Of a stretch of 41,505 nt of DNA, positions 26,319 to 35,219 are shown one piece after another. The first letter of the stretch is position 1; every line of letters begins with the position of its first letter. The notes under the pieces are model-generated. The model saw only the letters and a program-made list of their open reading frames with translations, ran no database searches and had not been told where the DNA came from. This stretch comes from Mesorhizobium alhagi CCNWXJ12-2 (GTDB taxonomy: Bacteria > Pseudomonadota > Alphaproteobacteria > Rhizobiales > Rhizobiaceae). The DNA is taken from the NCBI RefSeq assembly GCF_000236565.1, contig NZ_AHAM01000131.1, positions 1-41,505 on the forward strand, written 5' to 3'. The position numbers and the translations under genes are program-made.

Positions 26319-27107
26319 TCAGACTTTCCTGGCGCCTAGGTTGGGAAACAGCTGCATAACGCCGCCGATGAAGAACAGGTAGATACCAGTCGAGGCAATG
26401 CCAACTTTGGTAAACAGACCGACATTGGCCGACAGCACACCGATCCGATCATAGAAATTCGCGAGCGCCGACTGCGCAAGCGCAAGTGCGCCGAAAGCGC
26501 ACCACAATAGCGTGATCGTCAGGTTGAGTGACCGCAGCCGCCTGACGCGGACAGGGTGCAGGAAATTGACCGGCATGAAAGTCAGGATGCCGGCGAAGAC
26601 AACGACGGCGAAGGAAAGCCACTGGCCCGGCTCAGTGACGAACAGCGTGAACACCACCATATTCCACACCACCGGAAATCCCTTGAAGAAGTTCTCCGTC
26701 GTCTTCATGCCCGTGTCGGCATAGTAGATCGCGCTTGAAACCACGATGATCGCCGCGGACAGGAAGGAGAGCCCTTCGCCCATCAGCCCAAACTGATAGA
26801 GCGCGAAAGCCGGGATGAGAACATAGGTGACGTAGTCGATGATGTTGTCGAGAAGTTCACCCGACCAGGTCGGAAGGATTTCCTTGACTTCGAGCTTGCG
26901 CGCGATCGGGCCGTCTATGCCGTCCACGAACAGCGCCAGCCCAAGCCACCAGAACATAGCCGTCCAGCGCTCCTCGCTGGCCGCCACAAGCGACAGAAAG
27001 GCCAGGAATGATCCCGAGGCGGTGAGCAGATGAACCGAAAAGGCCTTCGCCTGCGGCCAGGTGACCTGCCTGCGTTTCGTGCGACCGACATGCGGGCTGT
27101 CCGCCAT
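26319..27107 (-). CDS. pcs: Phosphatidylcholine synthase
   Basis: This 262-residue inner-membrane enzyme condenses choline with CDP-diacylglycerol to give phosphatidylcholine, a pathway typical of rhizobia and other host-associated alphaproteobacteria. The CDP-alcohol phosphotransferase motif is present in the longer Pcs version: Asp65, Gly66, Ala69, Arg70, then 12 residues to Gly83, Asp87 and Asp91 (in DGPIARKL and SGELLDNIIDY). About seven to eight hydrophobic segments follow. The 12-residue spacing distinguishes Pcs from the 8-residue spacing of other phosphotransferases. The start has a GAGGA site. It is divergent from the UbiH-type gene. Confidence 0.94.
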   Translation of the reverse strand: MADSPHVGRTKRRQVTWPQAKAFSVHLLTASGSFLAFLSLVAASEERWTAMFWWLGLALFVDGIDGPIARKLEVKEILPTWSGELLDNIIDYVTYVLIPAFALYQFGLMGEGLSFLSAAIIVVSSAIYYADTGMKTTENFFKGFPVVWNMVVFTLFVTEPGQWLSFAVVVFAGILTFMPVNFLHPVRVRRLRSLNLTITLLWCAFGALALAQSALANFYDRIGVLSANVGLFTKVGIASTGIYLFFIGGVMQLFPNLGARKV

Positions 27108-27262
27108 GGATTGTCCTCTTCCGTCAACCTGACCTTAATCGCAGCCCTGTCGCCCGTACAAGCGCTATTGAGCCCACCATCGATAGGCTGAATCGCCGCG
27201 TTGCTCCGAGCGCGTCGGCTGCCTATACCCTCATCGAAGCCACCGAGCGTCCGGAAGCAGCC
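27108..27262. promoter_or_regulatory. Divergent region between pcs and the UbiH-type hydroxylase gene
   Basis: These 155 bp separate divergent starts and must hold both promoters. The plus-strand frame of the hydroxylase stays open across most of it without an ATG, so a longer hydroxylase starting at a rare codon cannot be fully excluded. No clear hexamer pair, operator or RNA structure was recognised. Confidence 0.25.
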
Positions 27263-28456
27263 TTGGATCAGGATAATCCACAGAACGTGATCGTTGCGGG
27301 AACCGGGCCGGCCGGGTTGATAGCAGCCCTAGGACTGGCGCATGCCGGCTTCCCGGTGATCCTGGCCGGTCCCGAAGTCGGCCGCAACGACGGCCGCACC
27401 ACGGCGCTGATGTCTCCAGCGCTCGCCTTTCTCGACACGCTTGGCGTTGCCGACGCGATCAAGGCGAAGGCGGCGCCGTTGCGCGTCATGCGCATAGTCG
27501 ACGCGACGACCCGGCTGATCCGCAGCCCTGTCGTCACCTTCCATGCCGGCGAGATCGGGGAAGAGTTCTTCGGGCTAAACGTTCCCAACCGTGACTTGAA
27601 TGCCGCCCTGGAGCAGGCGGTGACGTCGCATCCCCGTATCGAATGGCCGCGGACACTGGTCGAAAACTGGGCGGTCGGGACGGACCAGGTCACGGCGGTT
27701 CTGGCCGACGGCGACGAGGTGTCGGGCGCGCTTGCGGTTGCTGCCGACGGGCGCATGTCGCCTGCCAGGCAGGCGGCCGGCATATCTACCTCGACGCGAG
27801 CCTACCGCCAGGCCGCACTGGTCATCAATTTCGCGCATGCGCGGCCGCACGGCTTCATCTCGACGGAATTCCATACTGAAACCGGGCCATTCACGCAGGT
27901 GCCGCTGCCGGGCGACCGTTCGAGCCTGGTGTGGGTGGTCGCGCTCGAAACCGCCGAGAAACTCGCCGCCCTCGACGATGACGCTCTTTCGGCCAAGGTC
28001 GAGGAGCGCATGCAGTCGATGCTCGGTCGCGTCCGGGTGGAGCCCGGCCGGCAGGTCTATCCGCTATCGGCGGCGACGCCGGCACGTTTTGCGCAAAATC
28101 GGGTAGCGCTCGTCGGCGAGGCCGCCCATGTTTTCCCGCCCATCGGCGCGCAAGGCTTGAATCTCGGCATCAGGGACGTCGAGCAACTAATTGCGATTGC
28201 AGCGGAAAACCGCGCCGACCCGGGAGCACCAGTCGCCTTGGCAGCTTACGACGCCAAGCGCCGGCCCGACATTCTGGCGCGCACTGGCGCCGTCAGCCTG
28301 CTGAACCGTTCGCTGCTGTCGAACATGCTACCGGCGCAACTGATGCGCAGCGCAGGCCTCGGCGTGCTCGGCTCTTTCGCGCCGCTACGCGCATTCTTCA
28401 TGCGCGAAGGTCTCAGGCCGGGCAGCGGCTTCTCTTCGATTTTCTCAAGGGAATAG
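27263..28456 (+). CDS. UbiH/UbiF-family FAD-dependent hydroxylase, probably ubiquinone biosynthesis
   Basis: This 397-residue flavoprotein monooxygenase has the FAD-binding GTGPAG at residues 13-18, ADGRMSPAR at 161-169 and the second FAD/pyrophosphate motif VGEAAHVFPPIGAQGLN at 284-300. The aspartate of the usual GDAAH is glutamate here. This group hydroxylates the aromatic ring of ubiquinone precursors with NAD(P)H and oxygen. The start is TTG 27263 with a GGAAG-like site; no ATG exists in frame upstream, and the family normally begins only 5-15 residues before the first glycine motif. Its last 12 bases overlap the convergent AEC-family gene. Confidence 0.88.
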   Translation: MDQDNPQNVIVAGTGPAGLIAALGLAHAGFPVILAGPEVGRNDGRTTALMSPALAFLDTLGVADAIKAKAAPLRVMRIVDATTRLIRSPVVTFHAGEIGEEFFGLNVPNRDLNAALEQAVTSHPRIEWPRTLVENWAVGTDQVTAVLADGDEVSGALAVAADGRMSPARQAAGISTSTRAYRQAALVINFAHARPHGFISTEFHTETGPFTQVPLPGDRSSLVWVVALETAEKLAALDDDALSAKVEERMQSMLGRVRVEPGRQVYPLSAATPARFAQNRVALVGEAAHVFPPIGAQGLNLGIRDVEQLIAIAAENRADPGAPVALAAYDAKRRPDILARTGAVSLLNRSLLSNMLPAQLMRSAGLGVLGSFAPLRAFFMREGLRPGSGFSSIFSRE

Positions 28457-29407
28457 GTCGGGCGGCAACATGCCGGTGGTGATTGCGTAGAGAAGCGCTG
28501 TCACCGTGCCGACAGAAAGGCAGGTGGTGATAAGCACGCTTGCCGAGGCCCGCTCCACCCAGACGCCATATTGCTGGGCGATAACGAAGACGTTGGTCGC
28601 CGTGGGCAGCCCCGCCAAGAGCACAGCGGAAAACACCCATATTTCGGAGAAATTGCCCACCCAGCTCAAGACAAGGTAACAGATCAGCGGGTGCACGATC
28701 AGCTTGAGCGCGGCGATCGGCGCGAGTTCTCTGGGGACGCGCTTGAGTGGCCGTAAGGCCAAAGTCACGCCCATGGCGAACAGCGCGCAAGGCGCGGCGG
28801 CGCTCGAAAGATATTCGAGAAAGCGCTCGATCGGCAGAGGCGGCCGGAACTCGATCGCCGCAGCGGCCACGCCGACGGCGGTGGCGATGATGAACGGGTG
28901 GAGGACGATTTTTTTTGCCACGCCGGCCGCCAATTGCAGCGGCGGTGTCTTTTCGCCGCCCGATAGCGCCATCATCAACGGCGCCATGACGAAATGCATG
29001 ATGTTTTCGAAACAGAAGATCAGCGCGACCGGAACCGCGGCTTCAGGACCGAAGGCGAGCAGAGCCAGCCCCGGCCCCATATAGCCGATATTGCCGTAGG
29101 CGGCGGCCAGTCCCTTGATGGTGGACTCTGCGATCTCGCCGCGCGACAGCAGCACCGACCCGACGAACATTATGGAAAAGACCACGTAGGTCGAAAACAC
29201 CGCGCCGAAAATGTAGCTCCATTCGGTCAGCCTCTCGATCGGAGTCTTGGCGAGCAGTTGGAAGAACAAAGCGGGCAGCGCGACATAGATGATGAAGGTG
29301 TTCATCCAGCCCAGTGCTTCGAGCGGCTGGCGCGTTATGCGCGCCACCAGAAAACCCATGAAGATCAAGCCGAAGAACGGCAGGACGAGGCCGATGACGT
29401 CAGACAT
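28445..29407 (-). CDS. AEC (auxin efflux carrier) family transporter
   Basis: This 320-residue inner-membrane protein has about ten hydrophobic segments in the two five-helix halves of the AEC/BART fold. Features are NTFIIYVALPALFFQLLAKTP in the first half, AAAYGNIGYMGPGL in the middle, and LLAGLPTATNVFVIAQQYG near the end. Bacterial members move malate, malonate or other small carboxylates. The frame is open 33 codons upstream, but ATG 29407 has a GGGGAA site and begins at the usual point before the first helix. The end overlaps the convergent hydroxylase gene by 12 bp. Confidence 0.9.
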   Translation of the reverse strand: MSDVIGLVLPFFGLIFMGFLVARITRQPLEALGWMNTFIIYVALPALFFQLLAKTPIERLTEWSYIFGAVFSTYVVFSIMFVGSVLLSRGEIAESTIKGLAAAYGNIGYMGPGLALLAFGPEAAVPVALIFCFENIMHFVMAPLMMALSGGEKTPPLQLAAGVAKKIVLHPFIIATAVGVAAAAIEFRPPLPIERFLEYLSSAAAPCALFAMGVTLALRPLKRVPRELAPIAALKLIVHPLICYLVLSWVGNFSEIWVFSAVLLAGLPTATNVFVIAQQYGVWVERASASVLITTCLSVGTVTALLYAITTGMLPPDLFP

Positions 29408-29534
29408 ATGTTCCCCGCCGCGAAAAATCGGCCTTCGCGCTAACGCGTTGTTCCTCAACGCGTCAAGGGCGTATAAGGTTGAATTCCGCCCGGCCCTGCG
29501 CCACATAGGCGAAAAAGATTTTCACGTGGAAGAA

Positions 29535-29858
29535 ATGAAGACAGCTAAATTCGCGATTGGCCAGGTGGTGCGGCATCGGCTGTTTCCGTTCCGCGGCGTC
29601 ATCTACGATGTCGATCCGCAATTCGCCAATACGGAAGAGTGGTACGAAGCAATCCCGGCCGAGGTGCGGCCGCGCAAGGACCAGCCATTCTATCACCTAC
29701 TCGCAGAAAACGCCGAGACCGAGTACATTGCCTATGTCTCGGAGCAGAATCTGCTCGAGGACCAATCCGGCGAACCGGTGCGGCATCCGCAAATTGGCGA
29801 GATCTTTGATAAGACCGCCGACGGCCGGTACCGGCCGAAGAGCCATCTAAGCCATTAA
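29535..29858 (+). CDS. hspQ: Heat shock protein HspQ (YccV-like hemimethylated-DNA-binding domain)
   Basis: This 107-residue protein matches HspQ, an adaptor that influences Lon-type proteolysis and was first described as a hemimethylated-DNA-binding protein. The conserved core is KFAIGQVVRHRLFPFRGVIY, followed by PFYHLLAE and YIAYVSEQNLL. Length is typical. ATG 29535 has GGAAG upstream; a GTG three codons earlier is also possible. It is a single-gene unit followed by a strong bidirectional terminator. Confidence 0.93.
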   Translation: MKTAKFAIGQVVRHRLFPFRGVIYDVDPQFANTEEWYEAIPAEVRPRKDQPFYHLLAENAETEYIAYVSEQNLLEDQSGEPVRHPQIGEIFDKTADGRYRPKSHLSH

Positions 29859-29877
29859 GGCCCGGCATTGCAGGTAC

Positions 29878-29907
29878 AAAAAAGCGGGGCCGAAGCCCCG
29901 CTTTTTT
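29878..29907. terminator. Bidirectional intrinsic terminator between hspQ and the IalB-like gene
   Basis: AAAAAAGCGGGGC, a CGAA tetraloop and GCCCCGCTTTTTT form a perfect stem with an A-run on one side and a T-run on the other. It therefore works on both strands for the convergent genes hspQ (plus) and the IalB-like gene (minus). Confidence 0.92.
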
Positions 29908-29926
29908 CGTGTCTTGCTGAATGCGG

Positions 29927-30556
29927 TCAGTTGGCCGCCTTCGCCTTGTCCTGCTCTTCCTTGAGCTTCTTGGCGAAATCCTCATTGTTCTTATTGACGA
30001 ATTCCTGAAGCTTCTTCTGCCGGTCCTCGATATCGGACTGCTGCAGCGGCGGACCGTCGAAGGCGCCGGTGAAGCCCTTCAGCGAAACCTTTACCGGGTT
30101 CGGCTGGTTCTGGAAATTGACCGAAGTGAGGGTCAGCTCCTGGCCCTTCTTGAAGGACGTTACGATCTGGTCGGAAAGCGCCACTTCGGCCACGCAGCGA
30201 TCGGGGAAACAGATCACATAGTCGAGCTTCTGCGCTTTGCCGCCATCGATCTGCAGGCCGATGCCGGGAGGCACGAGACGGCCGGTCGGGACCGTGACCT
30301 GGAACACCTTGCGGTTGATCTTGCCCTTGAGCTCTATCAAGCTGATGCCGGTGACGAGCTGACCGCTGGCGGCGGTGGTGATGTTCTGCACATTGCAGAT
30401 ATCCACGTCTTCCTGCTTGGAGCAGGCCTTGAACCAGCCCTGCGGAATCTGCGGCTGCTGTTGAGCCGCGGCCGGCGAAAGACCGGCGGCGAGCAGCCCG
30501 ACCACGCCTGCGGCCAAGACCGAAAGGCGGGAAAAGTCGGTTTTCAGGCTCGTCAT
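29927..30556 (-). CDS. Invasion-associated locus B (IalB) family periplasmic protein
   Basis: This 209-residue protein has a Sec signal peptide (LSVLAAGVVGLLAAGLSPAA, cleavage near AAA-QQQ). The IalB-like domain follows with WFKACSKQEDVDICNVQN near residue 42 and YVICFPDRCVAEVAL near 112, giving four cysteines that probably form two disulfides. The tail from about residue 175 is a charged Lys/Glu-rich helix (FAKKLKEEQDKAKAAN). IalB was first linked to erythrocyte invasion in Bartonella, but homologues are widespread in free-living Hyphomicrobiales and their role is unclear. The start has a GAGAGGA site. Confidence 0.9.
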   Translation of the reverse strand: MTSLKTDFSRLSVLAAGVVGLLAAGLSPAAAQQQPQIPQGWFKACSKQEDVDICNVQNITTAASGQLVTGISLIELKGKINRKVFQVTVPTGRLVPPGIGLQIDGGKAQKLDYVICFPDRCVAEVALSDQIVTSFKKGQELTLTSVNFQNQPNPVKVSLKGFTGAFDGPPLQQSDIEDRQKKLQEFVNKNNEDFAKKLKEEQDKAKAAN

Positions 30557-30792
30557 CTTGTCGATATCCTCTCAAACGATCTCGGATCGGCCGTTTCGGC
30601 CGAAAGTCATCGCGTACCTGTTGGCCAAATGAGGCAACAGCATGACTGTCGCGGGCGTGTTACACCGCGCGGCAACATGAATCCAGACGCCGCTTTCGAT
30701 TATTTGGCTGGATGCCGAGCTAATCTCACAATGGCGCCATCGTGATAGGGTGAAACTCGAATCATCCGAAGAACCGACGACAGGACGTTCCA
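30557..30792. promoter_or_regulatory. Divergent region between the IalB-like gene and the family 5 binding-protein gene
   Basis: These 236 bp carry no credible gene. In the 5' leader of the IalB-like message (minus strand) there is a short hairpin at 30587-30603: TCGGCC and GGCCGA around a 5-base loop, about 30 bp before the ATG. AGGA at about 30782-30785 is the ribosome-binding site of the plus-strand gene. No clear promoter hexamers were fixed. Confidence 0.35.
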
Positions 30793-32628
30793 ATGCGCCG
30801 CCTTCTTCTTGCCCTTTGCGCCGCGATGGCCTTGTCGCCGCTCGTGAGCAGAACGGCAAGCGCCGAACCGAGACACGCGATCGCCATGCAGGGCGAACCG
30901 GCACTGCCGCCGGACTACCGGCATTTCTCCTACGTCAATCCGAACGCGCCGAAGGGCGGAAGCATCACCTATTGCGTGATCGGAAGCTTCGACAATCTGA
31001 ACCCGTTCATCGTCAAGAGTCTGCGCACGACGGCGCGCGGCGTGATCGACGTCATATTCGGCAATCTGGTGTTCGAATCGCTGATGACGCGCAATGCCGA
31101 TGAAGCATTCTCGCTCTATGGGCTGCTCGCCGAAACGATCGACATCACGCCGGATCGCAAGACCGTCGAATTCAACCTCAATCCGAACGCGAAATGGTCG
31201 GACGGCAAGCCGGTCACACCGGAGGACGTACTATTCACCTATGAGGTCTATACCGAGAAGGGACGGCCGCCCTACAGCGACCGCATGGCCAAGGTCGCCA
31301 AGCTGGAAAAGACCGGCGAGCACTCGGTCCGCTTCACCTTCAACGAGCATGCCGACCGCGAATTTCCGCTGATCATCGCCTTGACGCCGATCGTGCCGAA
31401 GCACGCCTTCGACAAGGAAACGTTCGACCAGACGACGCTGAAGCCGGTGACCGGCAGCGGCCCCTACAGGATCGCCGAAGTCGAGCCCGGCGAGCGCGTA
31501 ATCTTCGAGCGAAACCCCGACTATTGGGGCAAGGACCTTCCCGCCAAGCGCGGTTTCGACAATTACGACCGCATCACCATCGAATATTTCCTGAACGCCA
31601 ATTCTCAGTTCGAGGCGTTTAAAAAGGGCATCTGCTCGGCCTATGCCGGGCCGATCTACACGGGGCTCGACCCAACCCAGGTCGCGCGAGATTTCGATTT
31701 TCCCGCATTCAAGGCCGGCGACGTGGTCGTCGAATCTTTCGAGCGGAATCTGCCGCCGGTCGTTACAGGATTCCTGTTCAACACGCGGCTGCCGAAATTC
31801 GCCGATGTCAGGGTGCGGCGTGCGCTTGCGATGCTCTACGATTTCGAATGGGCCAACAAGAATATATTCGACGGCAAATTCGAGCGAACCGCGAGCTACT
31901 GGCAGAATTCCGAACTGTCAGCGCTGGGCCGGCCGGCAAGCGAGAAGGAGAAGGCGCTGCTCGCGCCTTTTCCCGGCTCGGTGCTTCCCGAGGTGATGGA
32001 CGGCACCTGGCGGCCGGCGGCGACGGACGGGTCAGGCCGCGACCGGGCTGTCCTGAGGTCGGCGTTCGAGCTTCTGAAGAGCGCGGGCTTCGCAATGAAT
32101 GGCGGCGCATTGACAGGGCCGGACGGCCAGCCTTTCGGCTTCGAGATCCTGACTGCCTCGCAGGGCGAAGAGCGCCTCGCCTCGATTTACCAGCGTACGC
32201 TGCAGAAACTCGGCATCGCTGTTTCCATCCGCAGCGTCGACGACGCTCAGATCCAGCAGCGCAAGCAGCGCTTCGACTTCGAGGTGGTGATCGGCTCGAC
32301 CGGCTTTTCCGGCACGCTGTCGCCAGGGATCGAACTGATCGGCCGCTGGGGTTCGGAAGCCCGGGATGCGGAAGGCTCCTTCAACCTGGCCGGCGTTGCC
32401 GATCCGGCAGTAGACGCGATGATCGACGCGATGCTCAACGCCCGCGACAAGGAAGATTACGTCGCTGCGGTGCGCGCGCTCGACCGTCTGCTGATATCCG
32501 GCGCCTACATGGTTCCGATGCAGCACAATACCGAACAGTCCGTCGCCTACTGGACCTATCTGGCGCATCCGGACAAGACGCCTATATTCGGTTTCCAACT
32601 TCCGACCTGGTGGCGAAAGCCCGAATAA
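30793..32628 (+). CDS. Extracellular solute-binding protein family 5, YejA-like
   Basis: This 611-residue periplasmic protein has a signal peptide (MRRLLLALCAAMALSPLVSR, cleavage near ASA-EPRH). The family 5 core is visible in DDL-like stretches such as KWSDGKPVTPEDVLFTYEVY and GSGPYRIAEVEPGERVIFER. YVNPNAPKGGSITYC, SFDNLNPF and VPMQHN near the end match the YejA group that serves peptide-like ABC importers. No permease or ATPase gene is adjacent, so it is an orphan binding protein or works with components elsewhere. The FrnE-like gene follows after 21 bp and is probably cotranscribed. Confidence 0.9.
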   Translation: MRRLLLALCAAMALSPLVSRTASAEPRHAIAMQGEPALPPDYRHFSYVNPNAPKGGSITYCVIGSFDNLNPFIVKSLRTTARGVIDVIFGNLVFESLMTRNADEAFSLYGLLAETIDITPDRKTVEFNLNPNAKWSDGKPVTPEDVLFTYEVYTEKGRPPYSDRMAKVAKLEKTGEHSVRFTFNEHADREFPLIIALTPIVPKHAFDKETFDQTTLKPVTGSGPYRIAEVEPGERVIFERNPDYWGKDLPAKRGFDNYDRITIEYFLNANSQFEAFKKGICSAYAGPIYTGLDPTQVARDFDFPAFKAGDVVVESFERNLPPVVTGFLFNTRLPKFADVRVRRALAMLYDFEWANKNIFDGKFERTASYWQNSELSALGRPASEKEKALLAPFPGSVLPEVMDGTWRPAATDGSGRDRAVLRSAFELLKSAGFAMNGGALTGPDGQPFGFEILTASQGEERLASIYQRTLQKLGIAVSIRSVDDAQIQQRKQRFDFEVVIGSTGFSGTLSPGIELIGRWGSEARDAEGSFNLAGVADPAVDAMIDAMLNARDKEDYVAAVRALDRLLISGAYMVPMQHNTEQSVAYWTYLAHPDKTPIFGFQLPTWWRKPE

Positions 32629-32649
32629 TCCAGCGCAAAGGAAAGCCCT

Positions 32650-33330
32650 ATGACCGAACGCCCGGCGATCACCATAGATGTTGTGTCCGATGTCGTCTGT
32701 CCCTGGTGCTTCATCGGCCAGAAGCGGCTCGGCCGGGCTCTGGAAGCGGTTCCAGAAATCGATGTTGACGTGCGCTGGCGACCCTATCAGCTCGACCCGA
32801 CCATTCCGCCCGAAGGCAAGGACCGCAAGGCCTATATGCTGGCGAAATTCGGCAGCGAGGAGCGGTTGCACGAAATACACGCCCGCATCGAACCGCTGGG
32901 CGTGGAAGAAGGCATCGCCTTCGATTTCGGGGCGATCAAGGTTTCGCCCAACACGCTCGATGCTCACCGCCTGCTGCGCTGGGCGGCGGCGGCCGGCGGC
33001 GATTTGCAGGACCGATTGGCGAAGCGGCTGTTCCAGTTCTATTTCGAAGAAGGCGCCAATGTCGGCGACCATGCCGTGCTGATCGAGGCCGCGCGCGAAG
33101 TCGGCATGGACGCGGCGGTCGTCGAAACCCTTTTGCCGACCGACGCGGACCGCGATGCAGTGGCGACGGAGGTTGCGACGGCCTCCCGGATGGGCATAAC
33201 CGGCGTTCCCTGCTTCCTGCTTGAAGGCAAATATGCGGTCATGGGCGCGCAGGACGCGGACACCCTCGCCGACGCGATCCGGCAGGTGTCGGCCGCCAAG
33301 GCCCGCGGCGAGTTGGAACAGGCGACCTGA
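32650..33330 (+). CDS. DsbA-family oxidoreductase, FrnE-like
   Basis: This 226-residue cytoplasmic protein lacks a signal peptide and has the thioredoxin-like DsbA fold. The active site CPWC is at residues 17-20 (SDVVCPWCFIGQKRL), and the cis-proline loop is GITGVPCFLL near residue 180. This combination marks the FrnE group, which includes disulfide isomerases and polyketide-related enzymes. RWRPYQLDP and KVSPNTLDAHRLL are also family features. It may act in redox or oxidative-stress repair; a role in the adjacent transporter is not implied. Confidence 0.9.
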   Translation: MTERPAITIDVVSDVVCPWCFIGQKRLGRALEAVPEIDVDVRWRPYQLDPTIPPEGKDRKAYMLAKFGSEERLHEIHARIEPLGVEEGIAFDFGAIKVSPNTLDAHRLLRWAAAAGGDLQDRLAKRLFQFYFEEGANVGDHAVLIEAAREVGMDAAVVETLLPTDADRDAVATEVATASRMGITGVPCFLLEGKYAVMGAQDADTLADAIRQVSAAKARGELEQAT

Positions 33331-33431
33331 AGCGGAGCCTCGGCTCCACCCGTGCCAGAAACCTGGATCTCTGTGTGTCGCGCTCGGTCCGCTGCTCGCC
33401 GAAGTGGTAGCAATGTCCCTGCCAAGCGCCG

Positions 33432-33863
33432 CTATCTGTTCTTTTCGTAGCCCTGGCGGATCTCTTCCATCGTCTCGCGGATACGCTCGCGCAGTACCTC
33501 AACCGATTCGGTTCCGGATTTCTTGATGATTTCAGCGGCTTCGCTGGCGTTCTTGACGGCGGTCTCGAAGGAACGTCGGACGAATTCGGCCTGCTTTGTC
33601 ATCATCTCCTGTGGATTGCCGGGCGCGCGGTAGCTCTGCGCCATATCGGTAATTTCGCTCATCGTGTCCTGCAGGATCTGGCGCTGCTTGGCCATCAGGT
33701 CCTGCGCGCCCGACGCCGAGGCCGCAGCCGATTTCTGCAACGCCTCGAGATTCTTGCGATGGTGGTTGAGGATGGCCTCGATATCGACATTCGGCATCTT
33801 CAGGTCACGGCCGAAATTGCTGAACATATCCACGAAGGATTCGGATTCGGGCTTCTTGGCCAT
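33432..33863 (-). CDS. Phasin family protein (polyhydroxyalkanoate granule-associated)
   Basis: This 143-residue protein is predicted to be almost entirely helical and amphipathic, with many Ala, Gln, Glu and Lys residues. Features are VDIEAILNHHRKNLEALQKS, LMAKQRQILQDTMSEI and then NASEAAEIIKKSGTES, which match the phasin family that coats storage granules. The start is ATG 33863 with a GGGAGAGAG site. It sits 60 bp downstream of the DUF445 gene on the same strand. No polyhydroxyalkanoate synthase is in the window. Confidence 0.85.
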   Translation of the reverse strand: MAKKPESESFVDMFSNFGRDLKMPNVDIEAILNHHRKNLEALQKSAAASASGAQDLMAKQRQILQDTMSEITDMAQSYRAPGNPQEMMTKQAEFVRRSFETAVKNASEAAEIIKKSGTESVEVLRERIRETMEEIRQGYEKNR

Positions 33864-33923
33864 GGCTCTCTCCCTTGCCGCGCAGGCGTTTGCCAAGCGA
33901 GAATAGAGCTTTGCCCGGCCGGG

Positions 33924-35219
33924 TCAATTCGCCAGGAAAAGCAGCTCGCCGACATAGAGCATCAGCCCGGCCATGCCGCCGATCAGCATGCCGTTGAATC
34001 GGATATATTGGAGGTCGCGGCCGATATTCATTTCAATCAACCGCGTGAGTTGCGCCAGATCCCAACGCTTGACCTGGTCGGCGATGAATCCGGAAACGCC
34101 GCTTTTCTGGCTCTCGACGAAGGAAGCCAGCGCGACGACGAAACCCTGGTTCATGTCGGCGCGGATTTTCCGGTCGCTCGCGAGATGCCGTCCCACTTCG
34201 ACGAACATCCCGGCCAGATGCTCGCGGATCATCGATTTGGGCGCACTGGCGTCATGCTCGATGACGGAGCGCAGGCTCTCCCACATGTCCTGCGCAAGCT
34301 CGCGGAGCTCGGGCCGCGCCAGGAAATCGCGCTTCAACTTCTCGGCACGTTTGGCATAGTCCCTGGAAGTGCGCAGCTTTTCGAGGAAATTGAGCACGAA
34401 ACGGTCGAATTCCTGCCGCATCGGATGGTGCGGATCAGCCCGCACTTCCTCCAGCAGCAAGCCGGTCGACGCCACGATCTTCTTCAGGAGATAGGCATCG
34501 GCGCGAAACAGGTTGAACACGGTAGGCAGTTCCTCGCGGATTTTCTCGCGCATCGCGGCGAGCGCCTCGTCGTCTGCGAGAAATCTTCCGACGACCTTGG
34601 TGAACTCATCGAACAGTTTCTGGTGGCGGCGGTCGTCGGTGAAGGCCGACAGCAACTCGGCGGCCAATGGCGCAACCGGCACCTTCTCGACCTGCTCGAC
34701 AATTCTCTGCGTGACGAAGTCGCGCAAGCCTGACCGCTCGATGGCCGACAGCGTCTGCGGCACAAGCCGCGCGACGAAGCGCGACAGGCCGGCCGCGCGC
34801 TCCGGATCGGACAGCCAGTCGGCGACGAGCGCCGCGAAATCCACCTCGTTCAGCTTTTCTCGCACCGGGCCGGGCGCCAGGAAATTGACTTCGATGAAGC
34901 GGCCGAGATTGTCTGCGATACGGTTCTGGTTTTCCGGGATGATCGCCGTGTGCGGGATGGGCAGGCCGAGCGGCCGCCTGAACAGCGCTACGACTGCATA
35001 CCAGTCCGCCAGTCCGCCGATCGTCGCCGCCTCGGCGAAGGCCGCGACGAAACCCAGCCAGGGCAGGATCGGCTCGAAATATTTGGCGATCGCATAAACG
35101 GCGACACAAAGCGCGAGTGCCCCGGTGGCTATGACTTTGGTGCGCCTCAGCGCAGCGACCTTGGCGGCGTCGTCGGCGATCGTCCCTTCGATGGGCGCAT
35201 CATATCCGGTTAAAGACAT
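33924..35219 (-). CDS. DUF445 family membrane protein
   Basis: This 431-residue protein belongs to the uncharacterised DUF445 family. An N-terminal hydrophobic hairpin (about 28-75) includes AEAATIGGLADWYAVVALFR, the family hallmark, followed by PIPHTAIIPENQNRIADNLG. The long middle region (about 90-400) is helical and charged, probably coiled. A last hydrophobic segment, MLIGGMAGLMLYVGELLFLA, ends the protein at the membrane. No enzymatic motif is seen. The function is unknown; an envelope role is a reasonable guess from topology. Confidence 0.9.
   Translation of the reverse strand: MSLTGYDAPIEGTIADDAAKVAALRRTKVIATGALALCVAVYAIAKYFEPILPWLGFVAAFAEAATIGGLADWYAVVALFRRPLGLPIPHTAIIPENQNRIADNLGRFIEVNFLAPGPVREKLNEVDFAALVADWLSDPERAAGLSRFVARLVPQTLSAIERSGLRDFVTQRIVEQVEKVPVAPLAAELLSAFTDDRRHQKLFDEFTKVVGRFLADDEALAAMREKIREELPTVFNLFRADAYLLKKIVASTGLLLEEVRADPHHPMRQEFDRFVLNFLEKLRTSRDYAKRAEKLKRDFLARPELRELAQDMWESLRSVIEHDASAPKSMIREHLAGMFVEVGRHLASDRKIRADMNQGFVVALASFVESQKSGVSGFIADQVKRWDLAQLTRLIEMNIGRDLQYIRFNGMLIGGMAGLMLYVGELLFLAN

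Noticed and set aside
33334-33347. GGAGCC/GGCTCC hairpin after the FrnE-like gene as a terminator
   Set aside because: The stem is 6 bp with a 2-base loop, too tight to fold well, and no T-run follows.
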